In this document: positions 37,199-46,605 of the stretch, in pieces | How the letters are laid out: each line of letters begins with the position of its first letter | Position numbering within the stretch: position 1 is the stretch's first letter | Assembly: GCF_011009555.1 (NCBI RefSeq) | Contig: NZ_QXHD01000004.1 | Span: 1,516,047 to 1,580,046 of the forward strand | From: Adonisia turfae CCMR0081 | GTDB lineage: Bacteria > Cyanobacteriota > Cyanobacteriia > Phormidesmidales > Phormidesmidaceae | Length of the DNA stretch: 64,000 nucleotides | Reading direction: 5' to 3' | Translations under genes and position numbers: made by a program | The notes under the pieces: generated by a model | Told to the model about the DNA's origin: nothing | Database searches by the model: none | What the model saw: the letters and a program-made list of their open reading frames with translations, nothing else

Positions 37199-37726
37199 GT
37201 GTACGTTTTTACTCAAAAAGTATCTTCAGCACTGGAGCCAACATTGGCACTAGCACTAACGGCGGACGAGCGTACTCGCTCACGATATCGCTACAGTCTC
37301 TCCGGTGGTATTACGGACACTAAAGGGGAGACTGTAGACTTTAGTACAACCCAGCTAGAGACTACCCAGGCTGATGAAATCTATCTAGAACTACCCCGTG
37401 GAACGACGCTACGACACGGTGATTGCCTGGGAGGCAGCAACCATAGTCAGGTATTAAAAATTGTGGCAAAGCCTGAGCCAGTAATGACCGTGAGGGCTTC
37501 GACTAACGCTCAGCCCCCATCGACTAACGCCCAGGCGTCCTTGCGACTTTTGCAGGCGGCGTATCATTTGGGTAATCGTCATGTGGCCCTGGAATTGGGG
37601 GCTGATTACTTACGCTTAGCGCCAGATCCGGTTTTGGCAGCGATGTTGCATCAGCTGGGTGTAACGGTCACGGAAGAAACTGTTCCCTTTCAACCAGAGT
37701 CGGGGGCCTATGGCCATCACCATTGA
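37199..37726 (+). CDS. ureE: urease accessory protein UreE
   Basis: A 175-residue nickel metallochaperone that delivers nickel to urease. It starts with GTG. The N-terminal UreE domain has ADERTRSRYRYSLSGG and LPRGTTLRHGDCL. The C-terminal domain has LLQAAYHLGNRHVALELG, with the histidine at the nickel site of the dimer, and it ends in a short GHHH tail. A 20-residue insert with a repeated STNAQ element (about residues 100-115) links the two. The gene overlaps ureF by 17 bp, so the pair is translationally coupled. Confidence 0.9.
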   Translation: MYVFTQKVSSALEPTLALALTADERTRSRYRYSLSGGITDTKGETVDFSTTQLETTQADEIYLELPRGTTLRHGDCLGGSNHSQVLKIVAKPEPVMTVRASTNAQPPSTNAQASLRLLQAAYHLGNRHVALELGADYLRLAPDPVLAAMLHQLGVTVTEETVPFQPESGAYGHHH

Positions 37727-38390
37727 TGAGCAAGCGCTGCTAAAGCTGCTGCAGTTGAGCAGTCCAGCTTTACCTGTCGGTGCCTTCAGCTACTCAGAAG
37801 GCTTAGAAACGTTAGTTATGCAGGGGCATCTTGCCGATGGTGAGGCGTTACACAGCTGGCTGTTGCAGGAGCTACGCTATGGGGCGGTGCGTTTAGACGT
37901 TGCGATCGCAACCCGCATCCACCAGAACCTTAACAGCCCTGATCAGCTTGCCTACTGGAATCAATGGCTCACCGCCAGCCGCGACACCGCTGAACTACGC
38001 CAGCAAAGCTGGCACATGGGTCGCGCCCTGGTGCGTCTGGTTTGCACACTTCACCCAGAGCTTCAGGCCACATTTAACGCCTGTGGCACCCCCTGCAATT
38101 TTGCCGTTGCCTTTGGCATCATCGCCGCCCACTGGCAAATGGATGTTCACACCATGGCCCTCGGCTATCTGCAAAGCTGGGCTGCTAACCTGATCGGTGC
38201 AGCCGTTAAGCTGGTGCCCCTGGGCCAAACCGACGGCCAACGCTGTCTGCTACAGCTAATTCCTGAACTGAGGACGGCAGCAGCCACCATGGTGGCACTG
38301 CAAGATGATCAGCTGTATGTGAGTGGGTGGGGCGGTGCGATCGCAAGCATGCAACACGAAACGCTATACACCCGCCTCTTCCGTAGCTAA
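37710..38390 (+). CDS. ureF: urease accessory protein UreF
   Basis: A 226-residue all-helical protein that joins UreD and UreG on apo-urease and gates GTP hydrolysis. Family signatures are LLQLSSPALPVGAFSYSEGL near the N-terminus and YLQSWAANLIGAAVKLVPLG later. The ATG lies within the end of ureE. A HIP1 site falls inside the gene. Between this gene and ureG there are 92 bp with no clear promoter. Confidence 0.92.
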   Translation: MAITIDEQALLKLLQLSSPALPVGAFSYSEGLETLVMQGHLADGEALHSWLLQELRYGAVRLDVAIATRIHQNLNSPDQLAYWNQWLTASRDTAELRQQSWHMGRALVRLVCTLHPELQATFNACGTPCNFAVAFGIIAAHWQMDVHTMALGYLQSWAANLIGAAVKLVPLGQTDGQRCLLQLIPELRTAAATMVALQDDQLYVSGWGGAIASMQHETLYTRLFRS

Positions 38391-38482
38391 CGTAAAATCT
38401 AAAATTTTGAAGGTAAATTCTAGGCTCATTAAATAGGGGTTTTATCCTGGGATTTATTCCATTACCTATCCGGCATGCTCCC

Positions 38483-39109
38483 ATGACTTCCTCCCCCTAC
38501 CGTGTCGGTGTTGCCGGCCCCGTCGGTTCTGGTAAAACGGCCCTCGTCGATGCCCTGTGCAAATCCATGCGCAATGACTATTCCATTGCCGTGGTTACCA
38601 ACGATATCTATACCCAAGAAGACGCCCAATTTTTAGTGCGCAGTCAGGCCCTACTGGACCATAACCGCATTGTTGGTGTAGAAACCGGTGGATGTCCCCA
38701 TACCGCCATCCGCGAGGATGCCTCCCTTAACCTGGTGGCAATTGAGGAGCTAGAAACCCGGTTTGATGACCTAGACCTAATCTTTGTAGAGAGCGGTGGC
38801 GATAATTTAGCCGCTACCTTTAGCCCAGAGCTGGTAGATCTGACACTCTATGTCATTGATGTGTCCGCTGGCGACAAAATCCCCCGCAAAGGCGGTCCAG
38901 GGATTACTAAATCTGACCTGCTGGTGATTAACAAAATTGACCTGGCTCCCATGGTGGGCGCTGACTTATCGGTGATGGATCGCGACACTAAAACCATGCG
39001 TGGCGATAAACCCTTTGTCTTTACAAACCTTAAAATCAGCCAGGGGCTAGACACCATTCAGCAATTTATTCAGTTTCACGGGCGGTTGCCAGTTACAAAT
39101 CTCACATAG
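38483..39109 (+). CDS. ureG: urease accessory GTPase UreG
   Basis: A 208-residue SIMIBI GTPase that carries nickel with UreE and powers urease activation. It shows the P-loop [10 protein letters not shown], the nickel-binding CPH in [32 protein letters not shown] and the guanine motif NKIDLAP. Its length is standard. UreABCD, the enzyme subunits and remaining chaperone, are not in the window, so they must be elsewhere in the genome. It is followed by a hairpin and then the NtcA-type promoter of urtA. Confidence 0.95.
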   Translation: MTSSPYRVGVAGPVGSGKTALVDALCKSMRNDYSIAVVTNDIYTQEDAQFLVRSQALLDHNRIVGVETGGCPHTAIREDASLNLVAIEELETRFDDLDLIFVESGGDNLAATFSPELVDLTLYVIDVSAGDKIPRKGGPGITKSDLLVINKIDLAPMVGADLSVMDRDTKTMRGDKPFVFTNLKISQGLDTIQQFIQFHGRLPVTNLT

Positions 39110-39136
39110 GGGTGCGTAATGTTCTTGCCAAAACTT

Positions 39137-39178
39137 CTCTTGTTTCTAAACTCTTGTTTCTAAACTCTTGTTTAGAAA
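39137..39178 (+). terminator. repeat-derived hairpin after ureG
   Basis: Two exact copies of the 14-bp unit CTCTTGTTTCTAAA (39137-39150, 39151-39164) and a third, altered one are in tandem. The altered copy creates a 9-bp perfect inverted repeat (TTTCTAAAC 39157-39165, GTTTAGAAA 39170-39178) with a four-base loop. It probably ends the ureEFG transcript. Confidence 0.5.
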
Positions 39179-39313
39179 GTTAAATAATTCATTTTGCAAG
39201 AGATAAGGTTATTGAGACATAACATTCGAGTCTTTATTGGAGCCATAATCGCTTTATTTAATACCGGGGATCAAACGCAAACAAAAACAAATAAATCTAC
39301 AGAGACCCGAAAA

Positions 39314-39355
39314 GTATCAAAGGCTACAATCGTCGTTTTCCTCAAGACTTACCAT
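39314..39355 (+). promoter_or_regulatory. NtcA-activated promoter of the urt operon
   Basis: GTA-N8-TAC, the exact NtcA consensus, occupies 39314-39327. It is followed after 22 bp by TACCAT (39350-39355), which fits the -10 form TAN3T. This is the canonical layout of class II NtcA promoters in cyanobacteria, where NtcA replaces the -35 box. Transcription would start near 39361, giving a leader of roughly 97 nt before urtA. Confidence 0.75.
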
Positions 39356-39458
39356 CACGAAGCGAATAAGTGTATCTACGGTAACTGCAACACTTGATTT
39401 GTGGCAGTGGCCGGTTCTTGATGCCATAGGTGTGTGAGTCTTTAGAAAGGAACGCCCA

Positions 39459-40772
39459 ATGACGAGGATTAATAGACGTAAATTTTTGGTGTACGGCTCC
39501 ACTGCCGTGGGTACCAGCATTTTGCTAAAGGCCTGTGGTGGAACTTCTGAGCCCACTGCAGATACTGCACCAGCCGAAGGCGAAACTACGATAGCGGCCG
39601 CTGGTGATGGCGACACAATTAAAGTCGGTATTCTGCACTCTCTAAGTGGCACGATGGCCATTAGTGAGACCACCGTGGTGGACGCTGAAGAATTAGCAAT
39701 TAAAGAAATTAACGCAGCTGGTGGTGTCCTCGGCAAACAGATTGTTGCCGTTAAGGAAGACGGTGCCTCTGATTGGGATACCTTTGCTGAGAAAGCTGAA
39801 AAGCTCATCGACCAAGACCAGGTATCCGTGGTATTTGGCTGCTGGACCTCTGCTAGCCGTAAGAAGGTACTCCCCGTATTTGAAGCGAAGGACCACATGC
39901 TGTGGTACCCCGTACAGTACGAAGGTCAAGAATGCTCCAAGAACATTTTCTACACGGGTGCGGCACCTAACCAACAAATTGAGCCCGCTGTAGACTGGCT
40001 GCTTGAGAACAAGGGCACAGACTTCTTCCTGGTGGGTTCTGACTATGTATTCCCCCGCACTGCTAACACCATTATTAAAGAGCAGCTCAAGGCCAAGGGT
40101 GGCAACACTGTCGGTGAAGACTATCTACCTTTGGGTAACACAGAGGTCACTCCCATCATCACTAAGATTAAGGCGGCTTTACCCGATGGCGGTGTGATCT
40201 TTAACAGCCTTAACGGTGACAGTAACGTCGCCTTCTTTAAGCAGCTTAAGGGTGCAGGCATGGGACCTGATAATTATCCTGTCATGTCTGTAAGTATTGC
40301 AGAAGAAGAAGTTCGCACCATTGGCCCCGACTTCCTGACAGGCCACTATGCAGCTTGGAACTACTTCCAAACTGTCGAAAGCCCTGCTAACGAGAAGTGG
40401 GTGTCCGATTTTAAAGCTGAGTATGGCGATGAGCGCGTAACCAACGATCCCATGGAAGCCGCTTACATCATGGTTTACCTATGGAAACAAGCGGTTGAGA
40501 AAGCGGGTTCTACTGATATTGCCGCAGTACGTGAAGCAGCCTATGGCCAGACCTTCGACGCACCAGGTGGTACGGTTACCATGAACCCCAACCATCACAT
40601 TTCTAAGACTGTTCGCATTGGTGAAATCCGCGAAGACGGTCTATTTGAAATTGTTTCCGAGACTGATGGTCCGGTTGATCCAATTCCTTGGAATCAGTTT
40701 GTTCCTGATACTAAGGGCTATGCGTGCGACTGGTCTGACCCTGCTAAGGGTGGCAAGTTTAAAGCAGCCTAA
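39459..40772 (+). CDS. urtA: urea ABC transporter substrate-binding lipoprotein UrtA
   Basis: A 437-residue periplasmic urea-binding protein. The N-terminus has a twin-arginine-like RRKFL and a lipobox LLKAC with Cys26, so it is probably a lipoprotein exported by Tat. The remainder is a type I periplasmic binding fold of the amide/urea group ([55 protein letters not shown]). AAAGGA lies nine bases before the ATG. First gene of urtABCDE, under the NtcA-type promoter. Confidence 0.95.
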   Translation: MTRINRRKFLVYGSTAVGTSILLKACGGTSEPTADTAPAEGETTIAAAGDGDTIKVGILHSLSGTMAISETTVVDAEELAIKEINAAGGVLGKQIVAVKEDGASDWDTFAEKAEKLIDQDQVSVVFGCWTSASRKKVLPVFEAKDHMLWYPVQYEGQECSKNIFYTGAAPNQQIEPAVDWLLENKGTDFFLVGSDYVFPRTANTIIKEQLKAKGGNTVGEDYLPLGNTEVTPIITKIKAALPDGGVIFNSLNGDSNVAFFKQLKGAGMGPDNYPVMSVSIAEEEVRTIGPDFLTGHYAAWNYFQTVESPANEKWVSDFKAEYGDERVTNDPMEAAYIMVYLWKQAVEKAGSTDIAAVREAAYGQTFDAPGGTVTMNPNHHISKTVRIGEIREDGLFEIVSETDGPVDPIPWNQFVPDTKGYACDWSDPAKGGKFKAA

Positions 40773-40794
40773 AGCTTTTGTAGGTTAGCTGACA

Positions 40795-40825
40795 GGGGAG
40801 AGTCACTGTGGCTCTTCCCTTTTTT
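40795..40825 (+). terminator. hairpin with U run between urtA and urtB
   Basis: An imperfect 12-bp stem (GGGGAGAGTCAC against GTGGCTCTTCCC, with one mismatch and one G-T pair) is followed by six T. Since urtB continues the operon 44 bp on, it probably acts as a leaky terminator that leaves urtA mRNA in excess. Confidence 0.7.
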
Positions 40826-40868
40826 CATTCAAGGGAAGAAGAGTTTACTTTTTTGACAGGTAATTGTC

Positions 40869-42035
40869 GTGCTCGACGGTTTAATCAACGGCATATTTAA
40901 CGGCATCAGCATTGGGGCAGTGCTACTGATTGTTGCCCTGGGTCTGGCCATTGTGTTTGGTCTCATGGGTGTAATTAATCTGGCCCATGGAGAGCTAATG
41001 ATGCTAGGGGCTTACACCACCTATGTGGTCCAGAACAGCTTTAAGTCCTTAGGGGACGGGGCTCAAGACTTCTACATTTGGTTAGCTTTACCCCTCTCTT
41101 TTATCGTGGCAGCCCTGGTGGGGCTCTTGTTAGAACGCAGCGTCATTCGATTGCTCTATGGGCGACCATTGGAAACGCTCTTGGCCACCTGGGGTGTCAG
41201 CCTCATTTTGCAGCAGTTTGTGCGCAGTGTTAGTTGGGCTATGGCCTTTGGCATTCTGGCTATTTGTGTACTGCTTTTTGGTGGGCGGGCTGTTTTGAAC
41301 AAGTTTGCTCACTTGGGGCCGCGTCAAAAGCTGGCTAACTTTGTTGTTTTAGTACTTTCTGCCGCCATTGGCATCACGTTTGGGCGTTCTCTCAATGGTA
41401 ATCCCACCATGTCCAAACCTTGGTTTAGTGCTCGTAACGTAGATGTAACGGCTCCCAAGTGGCTCCAGGATAGTATTAGTGTTACGGATACGCTTTCATT
41501 TCCAGCTGCACGTATTTTTATCATTGCACTGACAATTATTTGCCTGCTGGGTACATTCTGGTTTCTCAATAAATCTGCCTGGGGTTTGCGGATTCGAGCG
41601 GTGACCCAAAACCGTGACATGAGCGCCTGTTTGGGAATTCCTACAAAGCGAGTGGATGCCCTTACCTTTGCGTTAGGGTCCGGGCTGGCTGGTATTGCCG
41701 GTTGTGCTGTTACACTGCTGGGCTCTGTAGGTCCGAACCTAGGCAGCAACTATATTGTTGACGCCTTTATGGTGGTGGTCGTTGGCGGGGTTGGTAAGCT
41801 TATCGGTAGCATTGTCGCTGCTCTGTTAATTGGCATCATTACCTACATCGTTGGTTCCGGCACTTTGGTACTGATGCTGCCCTCTAGCGAGTCTTTACAG
41901 CCTCTGATTGATACGGTGACATTTTTTGCCACAACGAGTATGGCCAAGGTCTTAGTATTTGCTCTGATTATTGCCTTTCTGCAGATTAAGCCAGCGGGCT
42001 TATTCCCACAAAAAGGCCGTTCGGTGGAGGTGTAA
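40869..42035 (+). CDS. urtB: urea ABC transporter permease UrtB
   Basis: A 388-residue inner-membrane permease of the branched-chain amino-acid/urea (LivH) group, starting with GTG. About nine hydrophobic segments are visible, and the signatures VMGVINLAHGELMMLGAY and TQNRDMSACLGIPTKRVDAL (cytosolic loop) are conserved in UrtB. It pairs with UrtC to form the membrane pore. The stop is followed after 2 bp by the urtC ATG. Confidence 0.94.
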   Translation: MLDGLINGIFNGISIGAVLLIVALGLAIVFGLMGVINLAHGELMMLGAYTTYVVQNSFKSLGDGAQDFYIWLALPLSFIVAALVGLLLERSVIRLLYGRPLETLLATWGVSLILQQFVRSVSWAMAFGILAICVLLFGGRAVLNKFAHLGPRQKLANFVVLVLSAAIGITFGRSLNGNPTMSKPWFSARNVDVTAPKWLQDSISVTDTLSFPAARIFIIALTIICLLGTFWFLNKSAWGLRIRAVTQNRDMSACLGIPTKRVDALTFALGSGLAGIAGCAVTLLGSVGPNLGSNYIVDAFMVVVVGGVGKLIGSIVAALLIGIITYIVGSGTLVLMLPSSESLQPLIDTVTFFATTSMAKVLVFALIIAFLQIKPAGLFPQKGRSVEV

Positions 42036-42037
42036 CG

Positions 42038-43189
42038 ATGGTAACGACAAAACCCGTCGGCAAAAAGCGCAGACGTGCCCTCGAAGCAAGTATTGTTATT
42101 GGTCTGGCCTTTGCCCTTATCTTTGTTGCGCCGTTAGTACTGTCTGGTTTCCGTTTAGGGTTACTAGGGCGGTTTTTAGCATTAGCGATTGTGGCCCTGG
42201 GGGTTGACCTGATTTGGGGCTACACCGGGTTACTGAGTCTTGGCCAGGGGATTTTCTTTGCCCTGGGAGGCTATGCATTTGCGATGCATTTGCAGCTCAA
42301 TCTGGCTGGCGATGGTCTGCCAGAATTTTTTGGCTTGTATGGTGTGTCAGAGCTACCCTGGTTCTGGCAGCCGTTCTATTCACTGCCAGTCACCCTCATT
42401 GCCATTGTGGCCTTACCTGGTTTAGTGGCTGGTTTATTGGGGTATCTGGTCTTTCGTAACCGGATTCGAGGCGTCTATTTCTCGATTTTGACCCAGGCCA
42501 TGTTGGTGGTATTTTTTAACTTCTTTAATGGTCAACAAAAGCTAATCAATGGTACAAACGGTCTCACTACCGATACCACGGTTCTGTTTGGTCAGCAGGT
42601 GGGTAGCGATCGCATGCAGTTTGCCTTCTATGTTGCCACCGTTATTGTCCTTGCCCTTACCTATGGTCTTTGCCGATGGTTGACCCGTGGTCGCTTTGGT
42701 CGTCTACTCATTGCCATTCGCGATGATGAGAACCGCCTCAGATTTTCAGGGTATAACCCTGCCATGTTTAAGGTCCTGGTATTCGCCGTGGCAGGTGGTA
42801 TTGCTGGAGCAGCGGGTGCTTTGTATACCGTTCAATCTAGCGGTATCACGCCACAGTACATGAGCGTTGCCTTCTCAATTGAAATGGTGATTTGGGTTGC
42901 CGTGGGTGGTCGCGCCACCCTTGGCGGTGCGATTTTGGGTGCCTTGGTGGTTAACTGGGCCCAAGCTCTCCTGAGTGAACAATTTCCAGAGGTGTGGCTA
43001 TTCTTTCAAGGAGCCCTGTTCTTGCTAGTGGTGACGGTGCTACCTAAGGGGATCGTTGGTTGGGTCCGTGATGATGCCGTCCGCCAGATTCGTGATTTGT
43101 TTGGTCTACAACCCCAGCTCAGCACCTATCCAGATCTGGAGCTAGATCCCGATGTCAAACGTGAACAGCGCGAATTAGCCGGTAAATAA
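42038..43189 (+). CDS. urtC: urea ABC transporter permease UrtC
   Basis: A 383-residue LivM-type permease with about ten hydrophobic segments. LIWGYTGLLSLGQGIFFALG and AIRDDENRLRFSGYNPAMFK (the ATPase-facing loop) are typical. It forms the second half of the urea channel with UrtB. It starts 2 bp after urtB and is followed by 135 bp before the preferred urtD start. Confidence 0.94.
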   Translation: MVTTKPVGKKRRRALEASIVIGLAFALIFVAPLVLSGFRLGLLGRFLALAIVALGVDLIWGYTGLLSLGQGIFFALGGYAFAMHLQLNLAGDGLPEFFGLYGVSELPWFWQPFYSLPVTLIAIVALPGLVAGLLGYLVFRNRIRGVYFSILTQAMLVVFFNFFNGQQKLINGTNGLTTDTTVLFGQQVGSDRMQFAFYVATVIVLALTYGLCRWLTRGRFGRLLIAIRDDENRLRFSGYNPAMFKVLVFAVAGGIAGAAGALYTVQSSGITPQYMSVAFSIEMVIWVAVGGRATLGGAILGALVVNWAQALLSEQFPEVWLFFQGALFLLVVTVLPKGIVGWVRDDAVRQIRDLFGLQPQLSTYPDLELDPDVKREQRELAGK

Positions 43190-43324
43190 CCACCAAAAGC
43201 CTTGGTTGGGTTGAGCCTAAGCGCTAGCTCTTTTATTGATTGCTACACCAACACCGCTCAATCCAACATCCCTCCATCCCACTTTCTCCAATCTCTGCAA
43301 GCGACCATCATTGCACACCCGATC

Positions 43325-44455
43325 ATGGCCAACCCAATCCTCGAAATCGATAACCTCACCGTCAGCTTCGACGGCTTCAAAGCTCTCAATAAGCTCACCT
43401 TCTCCATGAACGAAGGTGAGCTGCGAGTCATCATTGGCCCCAACGGCGCAGGTAAAACCACATTCCTAGATGTCATCACTGGAAAAGTCCAACCCACCCA
43501 CGGCAAGGTCCGGTTCAAAGGCAAAAAGCTCAGCGGTCGTTCAGAACATAACATTGCCCGTCTAGGCATAGGTCGCAAGTTCCAAACCCCACGCATCTAC
43601 CTTAATCTGACCCCGCGCGAAAATCTGGAGCTATGCTGCAACCAGGATAAGAACGTATTATCTACTCTGTTTAAGCCCACACCCACAGCAGAACGCCGTA
43701 CCGTGGGTGGGTTGCTGGAAACCATCGGCCTTGACCATAAGGCCGACAAGCCTGCTGCGCTCCTCTCCCATGGCGAAAAACAGTGGCTGGAGATTGGCAT
43801 GCTAGTGGCCCAGTCCCCAGATTTACTCCTGGTGGATGAACCGGTTGCCGGACTTACTGATGAAGAAACTGAACGCACAGGTGAACTGTTGATTGCCTTA
43901 GCCGAAAGCCATTCTGTAATCGTGATTGAGCACGACATGGAATTTGTGCGTCAGATTGCCCGTCAGGTAACGGTGCTGCACGAAGGTTCTGTGCTCTGTG
44001 AAGGCACGATGGATGAGGTACAAAATGATCCTCGGGTGATTGAAGTATATTTAGGTACCGAGACGTCCATTACACCAGACCAGATGTTGTTGTTACGTAT
44101 CGCTGCAACTATGGCCTGGGCCGATGGCAACTTTGAACCCATAGAACAAGAGATTATTCTTGATCGCCTGAGTCGTCAGTTTGCCTATGAACCAGAGGAA
44201 CAAGTTGCACTGAAAACAGAGTTAAAAGATTTGTTAGCGAAGAGAATTCCTTTACAAGAGTTGGTTCCTCAGCTGAAAACACCCGACCAGCGCGAACAGG
44301 CACTGATGCTGAGCTATGACGTCATTAAGGCTAACCAAATTAACCAGGCAGAAGCATCGGCATATCAGCAACTGTTACACCTGTTAGCGCTGCCTGAAGA
44401 AACCGTAAATCGTTTGGAAAACGCTGCTCTAGAACAATTTGAAAACGCTAATTAG
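43325..44455 (+). CDS. urtD: urea ABC transporter ATPase UrtD fused to a TerB-like domain
   Basis: A 376-residue protein from ATG 43325 (MANPILEIDNLTV), the usual UrtD N-terminus; the frame is open from 43202 but the extra 41 residues look like leader sequence. Residues 1-245 are a normal ATPase: Walker A GPNGAGKTT (38-46), signature LSHGE (147-151), Walker B LLLVDEP (177-183), His193. Residues about 254-370 are an added helical domain with MAWADGNFEPIEQEII and VIKANQINQAEASAYQQLL, the acidic helix pattern of the TerB family. UrtD normally ends near residue 250. The extension may regulate the transporter or tie it to the membrane or a metal signal. Confidence 0.92.
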   Translation: MANPILEIDNLTVSFDGFKALNKLTFSMNEGELRVIIGPNGAGKTTFLDVITGKVQPTHGKVRFKGKKLSGRSEHNIARLGIGRKFQTPRIYLNLTPRENLELCCNQDKNVLSTLFKPTPTAERRTVGGLLETIGLDHKADKPAALLSHGEKQWLEIGMLVAQSPDLLLVDEPVAGLTDEETERTGELLIALAESHSVIVIEHDMEFVRQIARQVTVLHEGSVLCEGTMDEVQNDPRVIEVYLGTETSITPDQMLLLRIAATMAWADGNFEPIEQEIILDRLSRQFAYEPEEQVALKTELKDLLAKRIPLQELVPQLKTPDQREQALMLSYDVIKANQINQAEASAYQQLLHLLALPEETVNRLENAALEQFENAN

Positions 44456-44533
44456 GTACCCAACTGCACTTTATTCGAAACTTCGATCTAGACAGTCTTT
44501 ATTCCTCTTACTTCCCTTAAACAATCCTCATCC

Positions 44534-45289
44534 ATGACAGAGACAGCCTACCCGCCTACCCATAAAGTCACCTCCACGGCTCCAATGCTGAAGATTTCCA
44601 GCCTTAACTTCTATTACGGTGAGAGCCATATTTTACGGGATGTCGATCTCACGGTACCCAGGGGCCAAATGGTGTGTTTGATTGGACGTAATGGAGTAGG
44701 TAAGACGACCTTATTGAAAAATATTATTGGGCTGTTGTCGCCTCGTGGTGGTGCGATCGCATATGACGGACAAAATATTCATACTTTGACTGCCGATAAC
44801 CGAGCCCGCATCGGCATTGGCTACGTCCCCCAAGGACGAGAGATCATTCCCCGCTTAACGGTCAAAGAGAATCTTCTTATTGGTTTAGAAGCGCTAGGAA
44901 AGCGTGCCCCCAAGGCTAAAAAAGAAATTCCCGACCTCATCTTTGAACTTTTCCCCGTCTTAAAAACAATGTTGTCACGGATGGGCGGAGATCTAAGTGG
45001 TGGACAACAACAACAACTATCCATCGCCCGTGCACTTATGGGGCAACCTCAGTTATTACTCTTAGACGAGCCAACCGAAGGTATCCAACCCTCAATTATT
45101 CTAGACATTGAAAATGCGGTACGACGGATTATTGAAACTACGGGTATTTCCGTTCTGTTAGTAGAACAGCACTTACATTTCGTCCGTCAAGCCGACTATT
45201 ACTATGCCATGCAGAAAGGTGGTATTGTTGCATCGGGGTCAACGGATCAACTCAGTAATGATGTGATTCAAGAGTTCTTAGCGGTTTAA
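44534..45289 (+). CDS. urtE: urea ABC transporter ATPase UrtE
   Basis: A LivF-type ATPase, partner of UrtD. It has Walker A GRNGVGKTT, signature LSGGQQQQLSIARAL, Walker B LLLLDEPTEGIQP and H-loop VEQHLHF. The first ATG gives 251 residues; ATG 44585 (MLKISSLNFYYGES) matches the usual N-terminus better and gives 234. Last gene of the urt operon. No clear terminator is visible in the 314 bp that follow. Confidence 0.93.
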   Translation: MTETAYPPTHKVTSTAPMLKISSLNFYYGESHILRDVDLTVPRGQMVCLIGRNGVGKTTLLKNIIGLLSPRGGAIAYDGQNIHTLTADNRARIGIGYVPQGREIIPRLTVKENLLIGLEALGKRAPKAKKEIPDLIFELFPVLKTMLSRMGGDLSGGQQQQLSIARALMGQPQLLLLDEPTEGIQPSIILDIENAVRRIIETTGISVLLVEQHLHFVRQADYYYAMQKGGIVASGSTDQLSNDVIQEFLAV

Positions 45290-45603
45290 TTCTCAGCGGT
45301 TTAACATAGTCTCTGTGGGCATACTGCTAGTACGCTCATTCATAGTCATTAGTCTCGGCTTTTCTAATGAAGAGGCGATGTTTTGCGATGTTTACATTAT
45401 TTTACCTATGCATAGACAGGTAATTAAAGATATGTTGCGTAATGCCATTGTCCGTTAATTTTAGAAACTAGGGTTGAAACAACACGTCCGATTGTCTGGC
45501 ATATCCACTTAGCCGTGTATAGCCGTATAACCTCTTTTAGACGTGTATTAAAAGGTATCTGAGCATTGGCAGATACACGGCACAGAAGAATCAACAACAA
45601 TCA
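45290..45603. other. intergenic gap after urtE
   Basis: No gene is seen in this 314-bp stretch. It contains short direct repeats (TTGCGATGTTT-like near 45380; TAGCCGTGTATAGCCGTATA near 45512-45531) and an inverted pair TTACCT/AGGTAA (45401-45424). It may hold the promoter for the sulfotransferase. Confidence 0.35.
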
Positions 45604-45678
45604 GTGAAATGCGTTTGTTGTCACGTACAAGATGCTTTTACTGCTTCTGGCTGTGGATTTTTACAGGAAACACTCACC

Positions 45679-46605
45679 ATGTTAAAACGCTACATAAGAA
45701 AGTTCGTTCCAGTCAGCATTAGAACGTTTATTTCAAAAATCGAAAGCTTTTTACTATTTGATATTTATGCCTACCGCATTTTGGGTCCATTCCTCAGCAA
45801 AACGTTAAACCAGCGGCAACAGCCATCAAAATATCTTTTTGTTATGGCCCCCGCACGATCTGGTTCTACATTACTAGGCCACATACTCTACAGTCATCCG
45901 GAAGTGGCAGGTTATGGTGAAAGCCATGTGGGGTATTCATCAGAGACGGATCTGCGCCAGTTAACTTGGAGAACAGCTGCAGTTCTGGACAACTTTGATC
46001 CAATGGAACATACCTACATTGTGGATAAGATTGTTCGAAACTATCCGATTGCGGACAACATTCTGCAAAATAAACAGATTAAGTTTATATTTCTTCTGCG
46101 AGATCCCGCAGCCACTTACACAAGTACAGTGAAATCCTTTTCAGGACAAGAGTCCCCAGAAGGTGTCGATAAATGGCTTAATTATTACCGGAGGCGGCTA
46201 GAGTGCTTTGAAAGGCTAGTGATGCAAATTAATGACCCCAGTCGCTGCCTAACACTGAAATACAAGGATTTACTAGCTGATACCGACGCTACGTTGGCTG
46301 CCTTTCAGAAATTTCTTGGGACGAGTTCTCCATTTTCCGATAGCTATACGGTGGCGAAACACACGTCTCGTCTAAAGTATGGAGATAACTCCAAAGCAAT
46401 TCAAGCCGGCAAGATTCTGCGTAAAAAGTTTCATAAACTGACGTTAAATGATGCTGTCTTTGCTCCAGAAAAGCAACAAGCTGCTTACGATTTTTACGCA
46501 AATTGTCTATCAACGTTAAGACAATACACCCAAGTTTGTGGTTCGATTTCCCCCCAGCCAGTTCAAGAAGTGAGTGTGCCACCCACAAAGGTTAACGTAA
46601 CCTAG
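45679..46605 (+). CDS. isolated sulfotransferase
   Basis: A PAPS-dependent sulfotransferase of 308 residues from ATG 45679 (MLKRYIRKF); an upstream GTG at 45604 would add 25 unconvincing cysteine-rich residues. The loop is FVMAPARSGSTLLGHILY and the 3'-phosphate region is IKFIFLLRDPAATYTSTVK. This makes a ninth sulfotransferase in the window, on the other strand and 20 kb from the cluster. It may serve the same polymer or another surface molecule. Confidence 0.8.
   Translation: MLKRYIRKFVPVSIRTFISKIESFLLFDIYAYRILGPFLSKTLNQRQQPSKYLFVMAPARSGSTLLGHILYSHPEVAGYGESHVGYSSETDLRQLTWRTAAVLDNFDPMEHTYIVDKIVRNYPIADNILQNKQIKFIFLLRDPAATYTSTVKSFSGQESPEGVDKWLNYYRRRLECFERLVMQINDPSRCLTLKYKDLLADTDATLAAFQKFLGTSSPFSDSYTVAKHTSRLKYGDNSKAIQAGKILRKKFHKLTLNDAVFAPEKQQAAYDFYANCLSTLRQYTQVCGSISPQPVQEVSVPPTKVNVT

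Noticed and set aside
39137-39178. CRISPR-like tandem repeat
   Set aside because: The units are 14 bp and directly abut without spacers; no cas genes are present.
39372-39385. Second NtcA-like site GTA-N8-AAC before urtA
   Set aside because: One core base is wrong and no -10 box lies at the right distance; the site at 39314 is better in both respects.
43202-43324. Longer N-terminus for UrtD
   Set aside because: The 41 extra residues have no ABC character, and ATG 43325 gives the usual UrtD start.
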